Assembly: GCF_000230695.2 (NCBI RefSeq)
Contig: NC_020541.1
Span: 2,728,001 to 2,792,000, forward strand
From: Rhodanobacter denitrificans
GTDB taxonomy: Bacteria; Pseudomonadota; Gammaproteobacteria; Xanthomonadales; Rhodanobacteraceae
Length of the DNA stretch: 64,000 nucleotides
Direction: 5' to 3'
The notes under the pieces are model-generated. The model saw nothing but the letters and a program-made list of their open reading frames with translations, was not told where the DNA came from and did no database searches. Position numbers and translations under genes: made by a program. Shown here piece after piece: positions 22,679-31,069 of this stretch (positions are counted from its first letter, which is position 1; the number at the start of each line of letters is the position of its first letter).

Positions 22679-23752
22679 ATGTCCGGCACCGACATCCAGG
22701 CCCCACCCGATTACGCCACGCTCGCCCGCGACATCAAGCGCTGGGCGATCGAGCTGGGCTTTGCCGACGCCGGCATCAGCGGCACCGACCTGGGCGAGGA
22801 CGAACAGCACCTGCAGCGCTGGCTCGATGGCGACCATCACGGCGAGATGGAATACATGGCCCGCCACGGCACCAAGCGCACCCGCCCGGCCGAACTGGAG
22901 CCGGGCACGCAGCGGGTGATCTCGGTACGCATGGATTACATCCCACCCGGCACCGCGAACGCCTGGGACGTGCTGGGCGACGCCGAGGCCGGCTACGTGT
23001 CGCGCTACGCGCTGGGCCGCGACTACCACAAGCTGATGCGCCAGCGCCTGCAGAAGCTGGCCGAGCGCATCCACGGCGTGGTCGGCGACTTCGGTTATCG
23101 CGCTTACGTCGATTCCGCGCCGGTGCTGGAAAAGGCGCTGGCGCGCAACGCGGGGCTGGGCTGGATCGGCAAGCACACCGTGCTGATCAACCGCCACGCC
23201 GGCTCGTACTTCTTCCTCGGTGAGCTGTACACCGACCTGCCGCTGCCGGTGGACGAGCCGGCCAGCGCGCATTGCGGCAGCTGCACGCGCTGCATCGAGG
23301 TGTGCCCGACCCAGGCGATCCTGGGGCCGTACCGGCTCGACGCGAAGCGCTGCATCTCGTATCTCACCATCGAGCTGAAGGGCAGCATTCCGGAAGAGCT
23401 GCGCACGCCAATGGGCAATCGCATCTTCGGCTGCGACGACTGCCAGCTGGTCTGCCCGTGGAACAAGTTCGCACAGATGACCGCCGAGCCGGATTTCGCG
23501 CCGCGGCACAGCCTGGACGGCGCCAAGCTGGTCGAGCTGTTTGCGTGGAGCGAGGAGGAATTCCTCAAGCGCACCGAAGGCATGGCGATCCGCCGCACCG
23601 GCTACGAGGGCTGGCTGCGCAACATCGCGGTGGCGCTGGGCAACGCGCCGAAGTCAGCAGCGGTGATCGCAGCGCTCGCCGCCCGCGCCGACCACCCGTC
23701 GGCGGTCGTGCGCGAGCATGTGGCGTGGGCGCTGGCGAAGCAGCGCAGTTGA
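22679..23752 (+). CDS. queG: Epoxyqueuosine reductase
   Basis: The 357-residue QueG reduces epoxyqueuosine to queuosine in tRNA using cobalamin and two [4Fe-4S] clusters. The N-terminal half has YHKLMRQRLQ and DSAPVLEKALARNAGLGWIGKHT, the cobalamin-binding part. The ferredoxin clusters read CGSCTRCIEVCPTQA, and a second set CDDCQLVCPWNKF, near residues 200-265. The C-terminal HEAT-like stretch ends with HVAWALAKQ. The ATG at 22679 is divergent from nnr, a common arrangement. Confidence 0.95.
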   Translation: MSGTDIQAPPDYATLARDIKRWAIELGFADAGISGTDLGEDEQHLQRWLDGDHHGEMEYMARHGTKRTRPAELEPGTQRVISVRMDYIPPGTANAWDVLGDAEAGYVSRYALGRDYHKLMRQRLQKLAERIHGVVGDFGYRAYVDSAPVLEKALARNAGLGWIGKHTVLINRHAGSYFFLGELYTDLPLPVDEPASAHCGSCTRCIEVCPTQAILGPYRLDAKRCISYLTIELKGSIPEELRTPMGNRIFGCDDCQLVCPWNKFAQMTAEPDFAPRHSLDGAKLVELFAWSEEEFLKRTEGMAIRRTGYEGWLRNIAVALGNAPKSAAVIAALAARADHPSAVVREHVAWALAKQRS

Positions 23753-23756
23753 AGGT

Positions 23757-24149
23757 TCAGGCCGCGGCCATCTGCTTGGGGATGGAACGGTTGGTGTGGC
23801 TGATGCGGTTGCCCGGACCCGGTGCGATGTAGACGCAGGTCGGCTGATACTGCTCCAGCTCCGCCTCGCTCAGCTGCGCGAACGCGGCGATGATGACGAT
23901 GTCGCCAGCCTGCGCACTGCGCGCGGCGCTGCCGTTGACCGAGATGATGCCCGAGCCTTCCTCGGCGCGCAGCGCGTAGGTGACGAAACGCTGGCCGCTG
24001 TTGACGTTCCAGGCGTGGATCTGCTCGTACTCGCGGATGCCGGAGGCATCCAGCAGCAGACCGTCGATCGCGATCGAGCCTTCGTAGTGCAGCTCGGCGT
24101 GGGTCACCGTGGCGCGGTGGATCTTGGCCTTGAGCATGTTCAGGTGCAT
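23757..24149 (-). CDS. panD: Aspartate 1-decarboxylase proenzyme
   Basis: The 130-residue PanD makes beta-alanine for pantothenate. The self-processing site is canonical: [10 protein letters not shown] places Gly24-Ser25, where cleavage forms the pyruvoyl group. Residues Tyr22, Arg and Asn in the later [13 protein letters not shown] segment fit the active site. The ATG at 24149 gives [16 protein letters not shown], matching family starts. It is the last gene of the panB-panC-panD run. The convergent queG ends 5 bp beyond its stop. Confidence 0.95.
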   Translation of the reverse strand: MHLNMLKAKIHRATVTHAELHYEGSIAIDGLLLDASGIREYEQIHAWNVNSGQRFVTYALRAEEGSGIISVNGSAARSAQAGDIVIIAAFAQLSEAELEQYQPTCVYIAPGPGNRISHTNRSIPKQMAAA

Positions 24150-24249
24150 GACGTTCTTTCCGGCAGGGACATCCTGCAAAGTCGGCGATTATCGAACCGA
24201 TGACGCTGCGCCGCAACATCAAGCGGCATGGGCTCGATATGCGGCCGGC

Positions 24250-25095
24250 TCAGTCCAGCCGCAAGTTGTCGATCAGCCGGGTGCCGCCCAGGCGGGCCGC
24301 CACCAGCGCCACCAGCCCTTCGCGCTCGCCCTCGGCCGGCTCGGCCAGGTCTTCGGCACGGCGGATCGCCACGTAATCGGGAACGAAACCCGCGCGTTCG
24401 AGGCGCGCGGCGGCGGTCTGCTCGACGGCCTGCCACGGGTGGCCCTGCGCCAGCAGTTCGCGCATCTTCTGCAGGGTGTCGTGGATCAGCGGCGCACGCG
24501 CGCGTTCCTCGGCGCCCAGGTACTGGTTGCGCGAGCTCAGCGCCAGGCCGTCGTCGGCGCGCAGGATGGGCGCTGCCACCACCTTCACCGGCAACCCCAG
24601 GTCGCGCACCATCCGCTCGACCACCTTCAGCTGCTGGAAGTCCTTTTGGCCGAACACCGCCAAGTCCGGCTGCACCAGGTTGAACAGCTTGCACACCACG
24701 GTGGCCATGCCGTCGAAATGCCCCGGCCGGTGCGCGCCTTCCAGCGTGTCGGTGATCTGCGGCACGCGCACGCTGACGCTGTGCTCGGGGCCGAACGGGT
24801 ACATCGTGGCCACGTCCGGCGCGAACAGCAGGTCGCAATCGTGCTCGGCCAGGGCCGCCTGGTCCTGCACCAGGGTGCGCGGGTAGCGGTCGTAATCCTC
24901 GTTCGGCCCGAACTGGGTGGGGTTGACGAACACGCTGGCCACCACCCGTTCGGCGCGCGCGCGCGCCAGCTTGATCAGCGACTGGTGGCCGGCATGCAGG
25001 TTGCCCATGGTCGGCACGAAGCCCACCGTCTGGCCCTGCGTGCGCCAGCCGCGAATCGCGGCGCGCAGCGCCGGGACGTCTTGTACGGTCTGCAT
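24250..25095 (-). CDS. panC: Pantothenate synthetase
   Basis: The 281-residue enzyme joins pantoate and beta-alanine with ATP. The nucleotide-binding segments VPTMGNLHAGHQSLI (~residues 30-44) and the later FGQKDFQQLKVV and LALSSRNQYL are all present and in order. The length is normal. It lies between panB and panD in one transcription direction. Confidence 0.96.
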   Translation of the reverse strand: MQTVQDVPALRAAIRGWRTQGQTVGFVPTMGNLHAGHQSLIKLARARAERVVASVFVNPTQFGPNEDYDRYPRTLVQDQAALAEHDCDLLFAPDVATMYPFGPEHSVSVRVPQITDTLEGAHRPGHFDGMATVVCKLFNLVQPDLAVFGQKDFQQLKVVERMVRDLGLPVKVVAAPILRADDGLALSSRNQYLGAEERARAPLIHDTLQKMRELLAQGHPWQAVEQTAAARLERAGFVPDYVAIRRAEDLAEPAEGEREGLVALVAARLGGTRLIDNLRLD

Positions 25096-25112
25096 GGGCG
25101 GGCTCGCTCAGC

Positions 25113-25943
25113 TCAGTTGAAGCAATGCTCGGGGGCCGGGAAGGCGCCGCTGCGCACGTCCTCGGCGTAAGCGGCGATCGCCGCGCCGACCGAATCGCGC
25201 CCGGCCAGGAAATCCTTGCTGAACTTCGGCCGCTTGCCCGGGGTGATGCCGAGCATGTCGTGGATCACCAGCACCTGGCCGTCGCAATGCGGGCCGGCGC
25301 CGATGCCGATCACCGGGATCTTCAGCGCCGCGGTCACCCGCTGACCCAGCTCGACCGGCACGCCTTCCATCACCAGCAGGTCCGCCCCGGCCGCCTGCAC
25401 TGCCAGTGCTTCAGCCAGCACGCGGTCAGCCGCCGCCTGCTCGCGGCCCTGGATCCTGAAACCGCCGAACTTGTGCACCGACTGCGGAGTGAGCCCGAGG
25501 TGGGCGCAGACCGGGATCGCGCGCGCGGTGAGCGCCGCGATCGCCTCCAGCACATGCGGCGCGGCCCCCTCGATCTTCACCATCGCGGCGCCGGCCTCGC
25601 CGACCAGCCGAGCGCCCGCCTCCAGCACATGCGCCACGTCGCGGTCGGCCATGAACGGCAGATCGGCCACCAGCATCGTGGCCGACAGCCCGCGCGCCAC
25701 CGCGGCGGTGTGGTAGACCATGTGCTCCAGCGTCACCGGCAGCGTGCTGGCGTGCCCCTGCACCACCATGCCGAGCGAATCGCCGACCAGCGCAACATCG
25801 ACGCCGGCCGCCTCCAGCTGCCACGCGAAACTGGCGTCGTAGGCGGTAAGCATCACGATGCGCCGTCCCTGCGTCTTCATCGCAAGCAGGCCTGGCACGG
25901 TCACCGGCTTGCGGTCGGGGACACTGGCGTTCTGCACGTACAC
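25113..25943 (-). CDS. panB: 3-methyl-2-oxobutanoate hydroxymethyltransferase
   Basis: The 276-residue PanB forms ketopantoate from 2-oxoisovalerate and methylene-tetrahydrofolate. Its motifs are VMLTAYDASFAWQLEAAGVDVALVGDSLGMVVQGH at the start, then PVCAHLGLTPQS and IGIGAGPHCDGQVLV. The family start with KPVTVPGLLAMK is kept. It is followed 17 bp later by panC. The folate link to folK upstream is metabolic as well as physical. Confidence 0.96.
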   Translation of the reverse strand: MYVQNASVPDRKPVTVPGLLAMKTQGRRIVMLTAYDASFAWQLEAAGVDVALVGDSLGMVVQGHASTLPVTLEHMVYHTAAVARGLSATMLVADLPFMADRDVAHVLEAGARLVGEAGAAMVKIEGAAPHVLEAIAALTARAIPVCAHLGLTPQSVHKFGGFRIQGREQAAADRVLAEALAVQAAGADLLVMEGVPVELGQRVTAALKIPVIGIGAGPHCDGQVLVIHDMLGITPGKRPKFSKDFLAGRDSVGAAIAAYAEDVRSGAFPAPEHCFN

Positions 25944-25998
25944 GGCAATTCCTGGGATGGGGGTGGTCGCCGATTATCCGGCGCGCCACGGTGATGGC

Positions 25999-26478
25999 TC
26001 AAGCCACGCGTTCGCAGCCGGCCGGATCGAGGCGGGCGAGCCATTCCGCCACCGTGGCCTGGCCGGACGGACGCAGCGTGGGCGCAATGTCGTGCAAGGG
26101 CAACAGCACGAATGCCCGCTCGGCCATGCGTGGGTGCGGCAGGGTCAGCTGCGGGTCGTCGAGCCGCACGCCGTCGACGTGCAGCAGGTCCAGATCCAGC
26201 GTGCGCGGCCCGTTGCGCTCGCCGCGCACGCGGCCGGCGCGCTGCTCGATCGCCAGCAAGGCGTCCAGCAGGGCATGCGGCGACAGCGCGGTATCCAGTT
26301 CCACCGCCGCGTTGATGAAGGGTGGCTGTTCCAGCACGCCCCACGGCGGCGTGCGGTACAGCGGCGAGCGCTGCAGCAGGCGGGTGTCAGGCAGTTTCGC
26401 CAGCGCGTCCATGGCATCGAGCAGCTGTTGCCGAGGATTGCCGAGATTGCTGCCCAGCGCGACGTAGGCCAGGGTCAC
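25999..26478 (-). CDS. folK: 2-amino-4-hydroxy-6-hydroxymethyldihydropteridine pyrophosphokinase
   Basis: The 159-residue HPPK transfers pyrophosphate from ATP to the pterin precursor of folate. It begins VTLAYVALGSNLGNP with a GTG start. The conserved RTPPWGVLEQPPFINAAVELDT, the RGERNGPRTLDLDLL loop and LPHPRMAERAFVLLPL are complete. The GTG overlaps the pcnB stop codon (GTGA), so translation is coupled. It precedes panB. Confidence 0.95.
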   Translation of the reverse strand: MTLAYVALGSNLGNPRQQLLDAMDALAKLPDTRLLQRSPLYRTPPWGVLEQPPFINAAVELDTALSPHALLDALLAIEQRAGRVRGERNGPRTLDLDLLHVDGVRLDDPQLTLPHPRMAERAFVLLPLHDIAPTLRPSGQATVAEWLARLDPAGCERVA

Positions 26479-27827
26479 GCGGAACCGGACTTGTCGGCCG
26501 GCCGGCGTCGCCGCCGGCGCGCGCGCGGCGGCCTGGCGGCCACCGGCGCCGCCACCACGTGATCGCTGCCGCCGCCGGCCGGCAGTGCGGCGGCCAGCAC
26601 ATCCGGCGGCAGTTGCTGCGCATGCGCCCACCACTGGCCCAGCTCGCGCATTGCCGGCGATTCGTCGCCGCGCAACAGCAGGAAGTCGAACGCCGCGCGA
26701 AACCGCGGGTGCGCCATCAGGCGGAACACCCGCTTGCGCTGGACCTGTTCGAAGCGCGGCTGCAGCGACCAGATCTCCTCCATGGTGAAGGTGAACCGGC
26801 GCGGGATCGCGACCCGCTGGCACTGCTCGCCGACCACCTGCGCCGCGGCGCGCGACCACGCCTCGTTGCCCTCGACGCCGCGACCGATCAGCTGGTGCGC
26901 CACGTCGCGCACCTCGCCCCACAGCAGCACCGCAAACAGGAACGCTGGGGTCACTGACTTGCCCTCGGCGATCCGCGCGTCGGTGTTCGCCAGGCCGTGC
27001 TCGACCAGCGCACGCAGCGCCTCGTCGCCGCGCTTGAGCGCGCGCGCGGTCGCCGGGAACAGGAATTTCAGCAGGCCGCATTGCTCCAGCACGCGGAAAC
27101 TCTTCAGGCCGTGGCCGGAGAGGAACATCTTCAGCGACTCGTCGAACAGCCGTGCCGGCGCCGCATCGGCCAGCAGCGGCCCCAGCGTCTCGAACGGCTC
27201 TATCGCGGCGGCATCGATGTGCATGCCGAGCTTCGCCGCCAGTCGCGCCGCGCGCAGCATGCGCACCGGGTCCTCGTGGTAGCGGGTGTCCGGGTCGCCG
27301 ATCAGGCGCAGCATGCGGTCTTCGAGATCCCGCATGCCGCCGACATAGTCGCGCACCGAGAAGTCGCTGATGTCGTAATACATCGCGTTGACGCGAAAGT
27401 CGCGGCGTAGCGCGTCTTCCTCGATGGTGCCCCAGATGTTGTCGCGCACGATGCGGCCGTCGATGATGTGGCGGTCGCCCTCGCCACCTTCCTCGCCGGT
27501 GCCGCGGAAGGTGGCCACCTCGATGATCTCCGGGCCGAACACCACGTGTGCGAGCCGGAAACGGCGGCCGATCAGGCGGCAGTTGCGGAACAGCTTCTTC
27601 ACCTCGTCCGGCGTGGCGTTGGTGGCCACGTCGAAGTCCTTCGGGCGCAGCCCCAGCAGCAGGTCGCGCACCGCGCCGCCGACCAGGTAGGCGGCGTAGC
27701 CGGCCTCGTTGAGGCGGTACAGCACGCGCAACGCCGACTTGCTGATGTTCTTGCGCGAGATGATGTGCTGGTCGCGCGGAATGACCCGCAGCGTCGGCGT
27801 GGCGTCGGTCCTCGATTCGAGATTCAA
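26475..27827 (-). CDS. pcnB: Poly(A) polymerase I
   Basis: PcnB adds 3' poly(A) tails that mark RNAs for decay. The nucleotidyltransferase core shows LVGGAVRDLLLGLRPKDFDVATNA and then RRFRLAHVVFGPEIIEVATFR, with the RNA-binding helix DPVRMLRAARLAAKLG. The C-terminus is very basic (RARRRRRR). Start choice: no ATG exists between the far upstream MFRP at 27986 and mid-protein. I favour the TTG at 27827, preceded by AAGGA about 10 nt away, giving 450 residues; a TATATT box lies 40 bp further up. E. coli pcnB also uses a non-AUG start. The start is therefore uncertain. Confidence 0.9.
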   Translation of the reverse strand: MNLESRTDATPTLRVIPRDQHIISRKNISKSALRVLYRLNEAGYAAYLVGGAVRDLLLGLRPKDFDVATNATPDEVKKLFRNCRLIGRRFRLAHVVFGPEIIEVATFRGTGEEGGEGDRHIIDGRIVRDNIWGTIEEDALRRDFRVNAMYYDISDFSVRDYVGGMRDLEDRMLRLIGDPDTRYHEDPVRMLRAARLAAKLGMHIDAAAIEPFETLGPLLADAAPARLFDESLKMFLSGHGLKSFRVLEQCGLLKFLFPATARALKRGDEALRALVEHGLANTDARIAEGKSVTPAFLFAVLLWGEVRDVAHQLIGRGVEGNEAWSRAAAQVVGEQCQRVAIPRRFTFTMEEIWSLQPRFEQVQRKRVFRLMAHPRFRAAFDFLLLRGDESPAMRELGQWWAHAQQLPPDVLAAALPAGGGSDHVVAAPVAARPPRARRRRRRPADKSGSA

Positions 27828-27970
27828 GCGGTCGGAATCCTTGCGGGGCGAGCTGCCCGTGGGTTGCAATATATCGCGGCGCGCAGCACCGCGAACCGTC
27901 CCGCAGGGGCGCGGAACCTCTGCGCCGACGGGGCCTGTCTCGAACCGCGCAAGCCGATGGCTGCCGAGCA

Positions 27971-27998
27971 TTGCCGGGCGAAACAATTCCGCTATACT
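27971..27998 (+). promoter_or_regulatory. Promoter of tRNA-Glu
   Basis: A TTGCCG -35 (27971-27976) and a TATACT -10 (27993-27998) with 16-bp spacing lie 20 bp before the tRNA. Their spacing and position fit a sigma-70 promoter. It overlaps the outermost possible 5' extension of the divergent pcnB frame, one reason to reject that long pcnB start. Confidence 0.7.
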
Positions 27999-28018
27999 AG
28001 CGCGCCTCGCAAGTTAAC

Positions 28019-28094
28019 GCTCCCTTCGTCTAGTGGCCCAGGACACCGCCCTCTCAAGGCGGGAACACGAGTTCGAACCTCGTAGGGAGCGCCA
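28019..28094 (+). tRNA. tRNA-Glu (anticodon CTC)
   Basis: A 76-nt cloverleaf folds with acceptor stem GCTCCCT / AGGGAGC and an encoded CCA end. The anticodon stem CCGCC / GGCGG encloses the loop CTCTCAA (anticodon CTC, decoding GAG). The T-arm contains GTTCGAAC. The D-arm GTCTAGTGGCCCAGGAC is that of glutamate tRNAs. It stands alone, with no rRNA nearby. Confidence 0.96.
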
Positions 28095-28176
28095 TTGCTT
28101 TTGCAATCTTCCGTGATTGCTCCAGTTGGGCCGGCCAGTGCCAACGTACAGCTCGGCGCCACTGGCTGGATCAGAA

Positions 28177-28194
28177 GCGGCCATTAACGGCCGC
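28177..28194. repeat. Palindromic REP-like element, copy 1
   Basis: GCGGCC-ATTAAC-GGCCGC forms a 6-bp hairpin followed by ACTTTTCA, 83 bp past tRNA-Glu, and may serve as its terminator. A related copy lies at 28284-28301. The two share about 40 bp of flanking sequence, from TGGCT before to CTTCA after. Apart from this pair I see no gene in 28095-28350. Confidence 0.6.
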
Positions 28195-28283
28195 ACTTTT
28201 CATCACCTGTGCGATCGTCCATGATCGCCGCATCTGGAAGAGCTTCGACGAGCCACGTTGCTTGGCCGTTGGCTAGACTAAAG

Positions 28284-28301
28284 GCGGCCATCCATGGCCG
28301 C
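28284..28301. repeat. Palindromic REP-like element, copy 2
   Basis: GCGGCCATCCATGGCCGC is a near-perfect palindrome with the CCATCCATGG core. It is the second copy of the element at 28177-28194, 107 bp further on, and lies just before fdxA. Confidence 0.6.
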
Positions 28302-28350
28302 ACTCTTCACAAGAGCGCTCCGATTCGCTTCTCTCAGAGCAGAGCCGCCC

Positions 28351-28674
28351 ATGACTTTCGTTGTCATCGACAACTGCATCAAGTGCAAGTACACCGACTG
28401 CGTCGAGGTCTGCCCGGTCGACGCCTTCCATGAAGGCCCGAATTTCCTGGCGATCGATCCGGACGAGTGCATCGACTGCACGCTATGCGAGCCGGAGTGT
28501 CCGATCAACGCCATCTATCCGGAAGACGACGTGCCAGCCGGACAGGAAGGATTCGTGGCGCTGAACGCGGAGCTGGCCAAGAGCTGGCCGGTGATCACCG
28601 AACGCAAGGATGCGCTGCCCGACGCCAGGGAGTGGGAAGGCAAGCCGGACAAGCTCGCACTGCTGCAGCGCTGA
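28351..28674 (+). CDS. fdxA: 7Fe-8S ferredoxin FdxA
   Basis: The 107-residue ferredoxin has the two-cluster pattern of Fdx[19 protein letters not shown] (residues ~8-25), then [16 protein letters not shown]. The first set has a Cys-x2-Cys-x4-Cys-x3-Cys arrangement that builds a 3Fe-4S/4Fe-4S pair. The C-terminal extension ends with [13 protein letters not shown], typical of the family. It carries electrons in the cytosol. The ATG at 28351 gives [18 protein letters not shown] strong terminator follows. Confidence 0.95.
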   Translation: MTFVVIDNCIKCKYTDCVEVCPVDAFHEGPNFLAIDPDECIDCTLCEPECPINAIYPEDDVPAGQEGFVALNAELAKSWPVITERKDALPDAREWEGKPDKLALLQR

Positions 28675-28684
28675 TGCCCTCTGC

Positions 28685-28721
28685 AAAAAAGAACGCCGCC
28701 CCGAGGGCGGCGTTCTTTTTT
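28685..28721. terminator. Bidirectional terminator between fdxA and bamC
   Basis: An 11-bp stem (GAACGCCGCCC / GGGCGGCGTTC) with a 3-nt loop is flanked by AAAAAA and TTTTTT. It can stop both convergent genes. Confidence 0.93.
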
Positions 28722-28741
28722 GCATGTCTGCGCTCCGCCGA

Positions 28742-29332
28742 TCAGCCGCCCAGGCGCGACTTCAACGCATCGACGACCTTGCCCACGGCCGCGGCATTGC
28801 CTTCGGCGCGTATTTCGCTGGCCGCGGTGCCGCTGCCGTTCACGCTGATCTGCACCTGGTGCGAGCCGGCACCTGGGGCGGCCAGGGAGTCGCTCTTGTC
28901 GCGCCCGAACAGGCGGCCGAAGAAGCCTTTCTTCTTCTGCTGCACCATCGCGTCGGAAACATTCAGCGTGTAGCTGTGCGTGGCATCGTCGTGACCCACC
29001 AGCTCGCCCAGACTGCCGCTTTCCAGTACCTGGCCGACCCGGCGATAGGCATTGTCGACGCTGTCGGCCAGCACGAAGCCATCGCTGATCTGGCCGCCAA
29101 CCGAACCGACGCGCGCGGTGGCGCCACTGGCGGTCGGCTGATTCGCACCCGGCGGCGGGATCACCAGCGCTTCGCTGGTCGAGGGCCGGTCGAGGCTCGG
29201 CGGAATCTCCAGCGGAGCCTCCTGCACGGCCTTGTCCCACGCCTTGTGCGAACGGAACACACCGCAACCGGAGAGCAGCAGGCCAGCGAGGGCCACGGCC
29301 GGCAGGGCCACGAGGAGCGAGGTTTTCTTCAT
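28742..29332 (-). CDS. bamC: Outer-membrane assembly lipoprotein, BamC-like
   Basis: The 196-residue protein has a lipobox (LLLSGC, lipidated Cys at about residue 23) and an unstructured N-terminal part with IPPSLDRPSTSEALVIPPP, the region that touches BamD in BamC. A single helix-grip-like domain (~75-190) ends with VGKVVDALKSRL. E. coli BamC has two such domains and 344 residues, so this is a short form. It sits directly after dapA, as in E. coli. Start MKKTSLLVAL at 29332. Confidence 0.78.
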   Translation of the reverse strand: MKKTSLLVALPAVALAGLLLSGCGVFRSHKAWDKAVQEAPLEIPPSLDRPSTSEALVIPPPGANQPTASGATARVGSVGGQISDGFVLADSVDNAYRRVGQVLESGSLGELVGHDDATHSYTLNVSDAMVQQKKKGFFGRLFGRDKSDSLAAPGAGSHQVQISVNGSGTAASEIRAEGNAAAVGKVVDALKSRLGG

Positions 29333-29365
29333 GTAATCGGATTCCGTGAGTAAGTCGGGCAACCG

Positions 29366-30262
29366 TCAACCGGCCGCAGTCGCCAAGGATGCCAGACTGG
29401 ACAGCGCTTGGTGCAATCGGGCGCGATCCGGCCCGTCGTTCAATTCCACCAGCGGCAACCTCGGCAGGGCCAAGCCCAGCCCCAGCAGGGGCAGGCCGGC
29501 CTTGACCGCGATCGGGTTGGGCGCACAGTTGAGCGCCTGTACCAGCGGCTCCAGCGCCGCATGGCACCGCGCCGTCGCCGCCTGATCGCCAGCGGTGGCC
29601 GCATCGCACAAGGCGCGGAACGCCTGCGGCACCAGATTGGCCACCACCGAGACGGTGCCGGCCGCACCAGCCAGCATCGCCTCGCCGGCACTGCCGTCGT
29701 CGCCGGACAGATAGACGAAATCCTCGCGCACAAGTTCCGCCAGTGCCGACATCCGCTCGCGATCGCCGCGCGCCTCCTTGATCCCGACGATCGCCGGATG
29801 CTCGCGCAGCGCGGCCACGGTCGACGGCAGCAGGTCGCAGCCGGTGCGGGTCGGCACGTTGTACAGCAGCACCGGCAGGCCGCCGTGCTCAGCCACTTCC
29901 AGGAAATGTCGGCACAGGCCTTCCTGGGTCGGGCGCACGTAATACGGTGTCACCACCAGCGCCGCGTCGGCGCCCAGCGCCTGCGCGCGGCGGGTCAGCG
30001 CCACCGTCTTGGCGGTGCCGGCCTCGCCGGTGCCGGCGATCACCGGCACCCGCCCGGCCACGCGCTCGAGCGCGAACGCCAGCAGGCGGTCGAACTCGTC
30101 GTGCTCCAGCATGTGCGCCTCGCCGGTGGAGCCAGCCACCACCAGCGCCTGGGTACCGCCGGCCAGCTGGTGATCGAGCAGTCGACCGAAAGCATCCAGA
30201 TCGAGCCCGCCGTCAGCGGTGAACGGGGTGGCCAGCGCGCAGATGCTTCCGCGAATGTTCAA
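29366..30262 (-). CDS. dapA: 4-hydroxy-tetrahydrodipicolinate synthase
   Basis: The 298-residue aldolase condenses pyruvate and aspartate semialdehyde in lysine and diaminopimelate synthesis. It has GSTGEAHML (the Thr of the triad in STGE), LYNVPTRTGCDL with the catalytic Tyr/Arg, and the Schiff-base Lys in IVGIKEARGD. The TIM-barrel length is normal. It is immediately followed by bamC and is divergent from gcvR across a palindromic spacer. Confidence 0.95.
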   Translation of the reverse strand: MNIRGSICALATPFTADGGLDLDAFGRLLDHQLAGGTQALVVAGSTGEAHMLEHDEFDRLLAFALERVAGRVPVIAGTGEAGTAKTVALTRRAQALGADAALVVTPYYVRPTQEGLCRHFLEVAEHGGLPVLLYNVPTRTGCDLLPSTVAALREHPAIVGIKEARGDRERMSALAELVREDFVYLSGDDGSAGEAMLAGAAGTVSVVANLVPQAFRALCDAATAGDQAATARCHAALEPLVQALNCAPNPIAVKAGLPLLGLGLALPRLPLVELNDGPDRARLHQALSSLASLATAAG

Positions 30263-30295
30263 GACACGATTCCGCTACAAGGCAAGCCCCGCATG

Positions 30296-30326
30296 TTACT
30301 TGCCGCCTCGCGAGGCGGGCAAGTAA
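30296..30326. repeat. 31-bp inverted repeat between dapA and gcvR
   Basis: TTACTTGCCGCCTCG is followed by its near-exact reverse complement, with one extra G on the right arm, and TAA at the end. It lies between the divergent dapA and gcvR starts and could be an operator or a stable RNA hairpin in either leader. Confidence 0.6.
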
Positions 30327-30388
30327 GCTCGACCGGAGTAGTCTCATGGCTCCGCATCGCGCGGGCTGACGTCCACAGGCAGACCCTC

Positions 30389-30964
30389 TTGAAATCCTCC
30401 CCCGGCCCCTCTTCCGCTTCCACGCGCTCGGGCAACGACAACCAGTTGCTGATCCACGCGCTTACCCCGACGACCAAATCGCCGCTGCTGGCGCTGGCCA
30501 AGCGCATCGCCGACGCCGGCTGCAACCTGTCCGAGTCGCGCGTGTCCACCATCGGCACGGAAATCTCGCTGATGCTGCTGGCTACCGGCGCCTGGGACGC
30601 GCTGGCCAAGCTGGAAACCGCGCTGGCCAAGCTGGGCCGCGACGAGAGCATGCGCCTGGTGCATTACCGTACCGGCCCGCGCCAGAACAGCTCGCACCTG
30701 CTGCCCTACCTGGTGGAAGTGGTGGCGGCCGACCGGCCCGGCATCGTGGCGCGCATCGTGGACTTCTTCAGCCAGCACGGAATCAGCGTCGAGCAGCTGA
30801 ACTCCACCCGCTACCAGGCGATGCAGACCGGGGCGGAGATGTTCCAGGCCCAGTTCACCATCGGCATCCCGGCGGAAATCCACATCGCCGCGCTGCGCGA
30901 CGACTTCCTGGAACTGTGCGACGGCCTGAACCTCGACGCAATCATGGACCCGGTGAAGTTCTAG
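30389..30964 (+). CDS. gcvR: Glycine cleavage system transcriptional repressor-like ACT protein
   Basis: The 191-residue protein has two ACT domains: NQLLIHALTPTTKSPLLALAKRIADAGCNLSESR (~residues 18-95), then YLVEVVAADRPGIVARIVDFFSQHGISVEQLNSTRY (~105-185). This matches GcvR, which in E. coli antagonises GcvA. Target genes are not in the window. The start is uncertain: TTG at 30389 is the only codon that leaves the palindrome at 30296-30326 in the leader. An ATG at 30293 would add 32 odd residues encoded by the palindrome. Confidence 0.8.
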   Translation: MKSSPGPSSASTRSGNDNQLLIHALTPTTKSPLLALAKRIADAGCNLSESRVSTIGTEISLMLLATGAWDALAKLETALAKLGRDESMRLVHYRTGPRQNSSHLLPYLVEVVAADRPGIVARIVDFFSQHGISVEQLNSTRYQAMQTGAEMFQAQFTIGIPAEIHIAALRDDFLELCDGLNLDAIMDPVKF

Positions 30965-31069
30965 GATGCGCCTGTGCGACAGGCCTGACAAGGCTGTCAT
31001 CCGCCACAGCCATCGCGCTAGTCTCTGCCACGCACACCGGCGAAACCCCGTCGGGTTTCCGGAGAGACC

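Noticed and set aside
30263..30388. Lysine riboswitch before dapA
   Set aside because: The spacer is too short and has none of the conserved lysine-riboswitch core; only a single palindrome.
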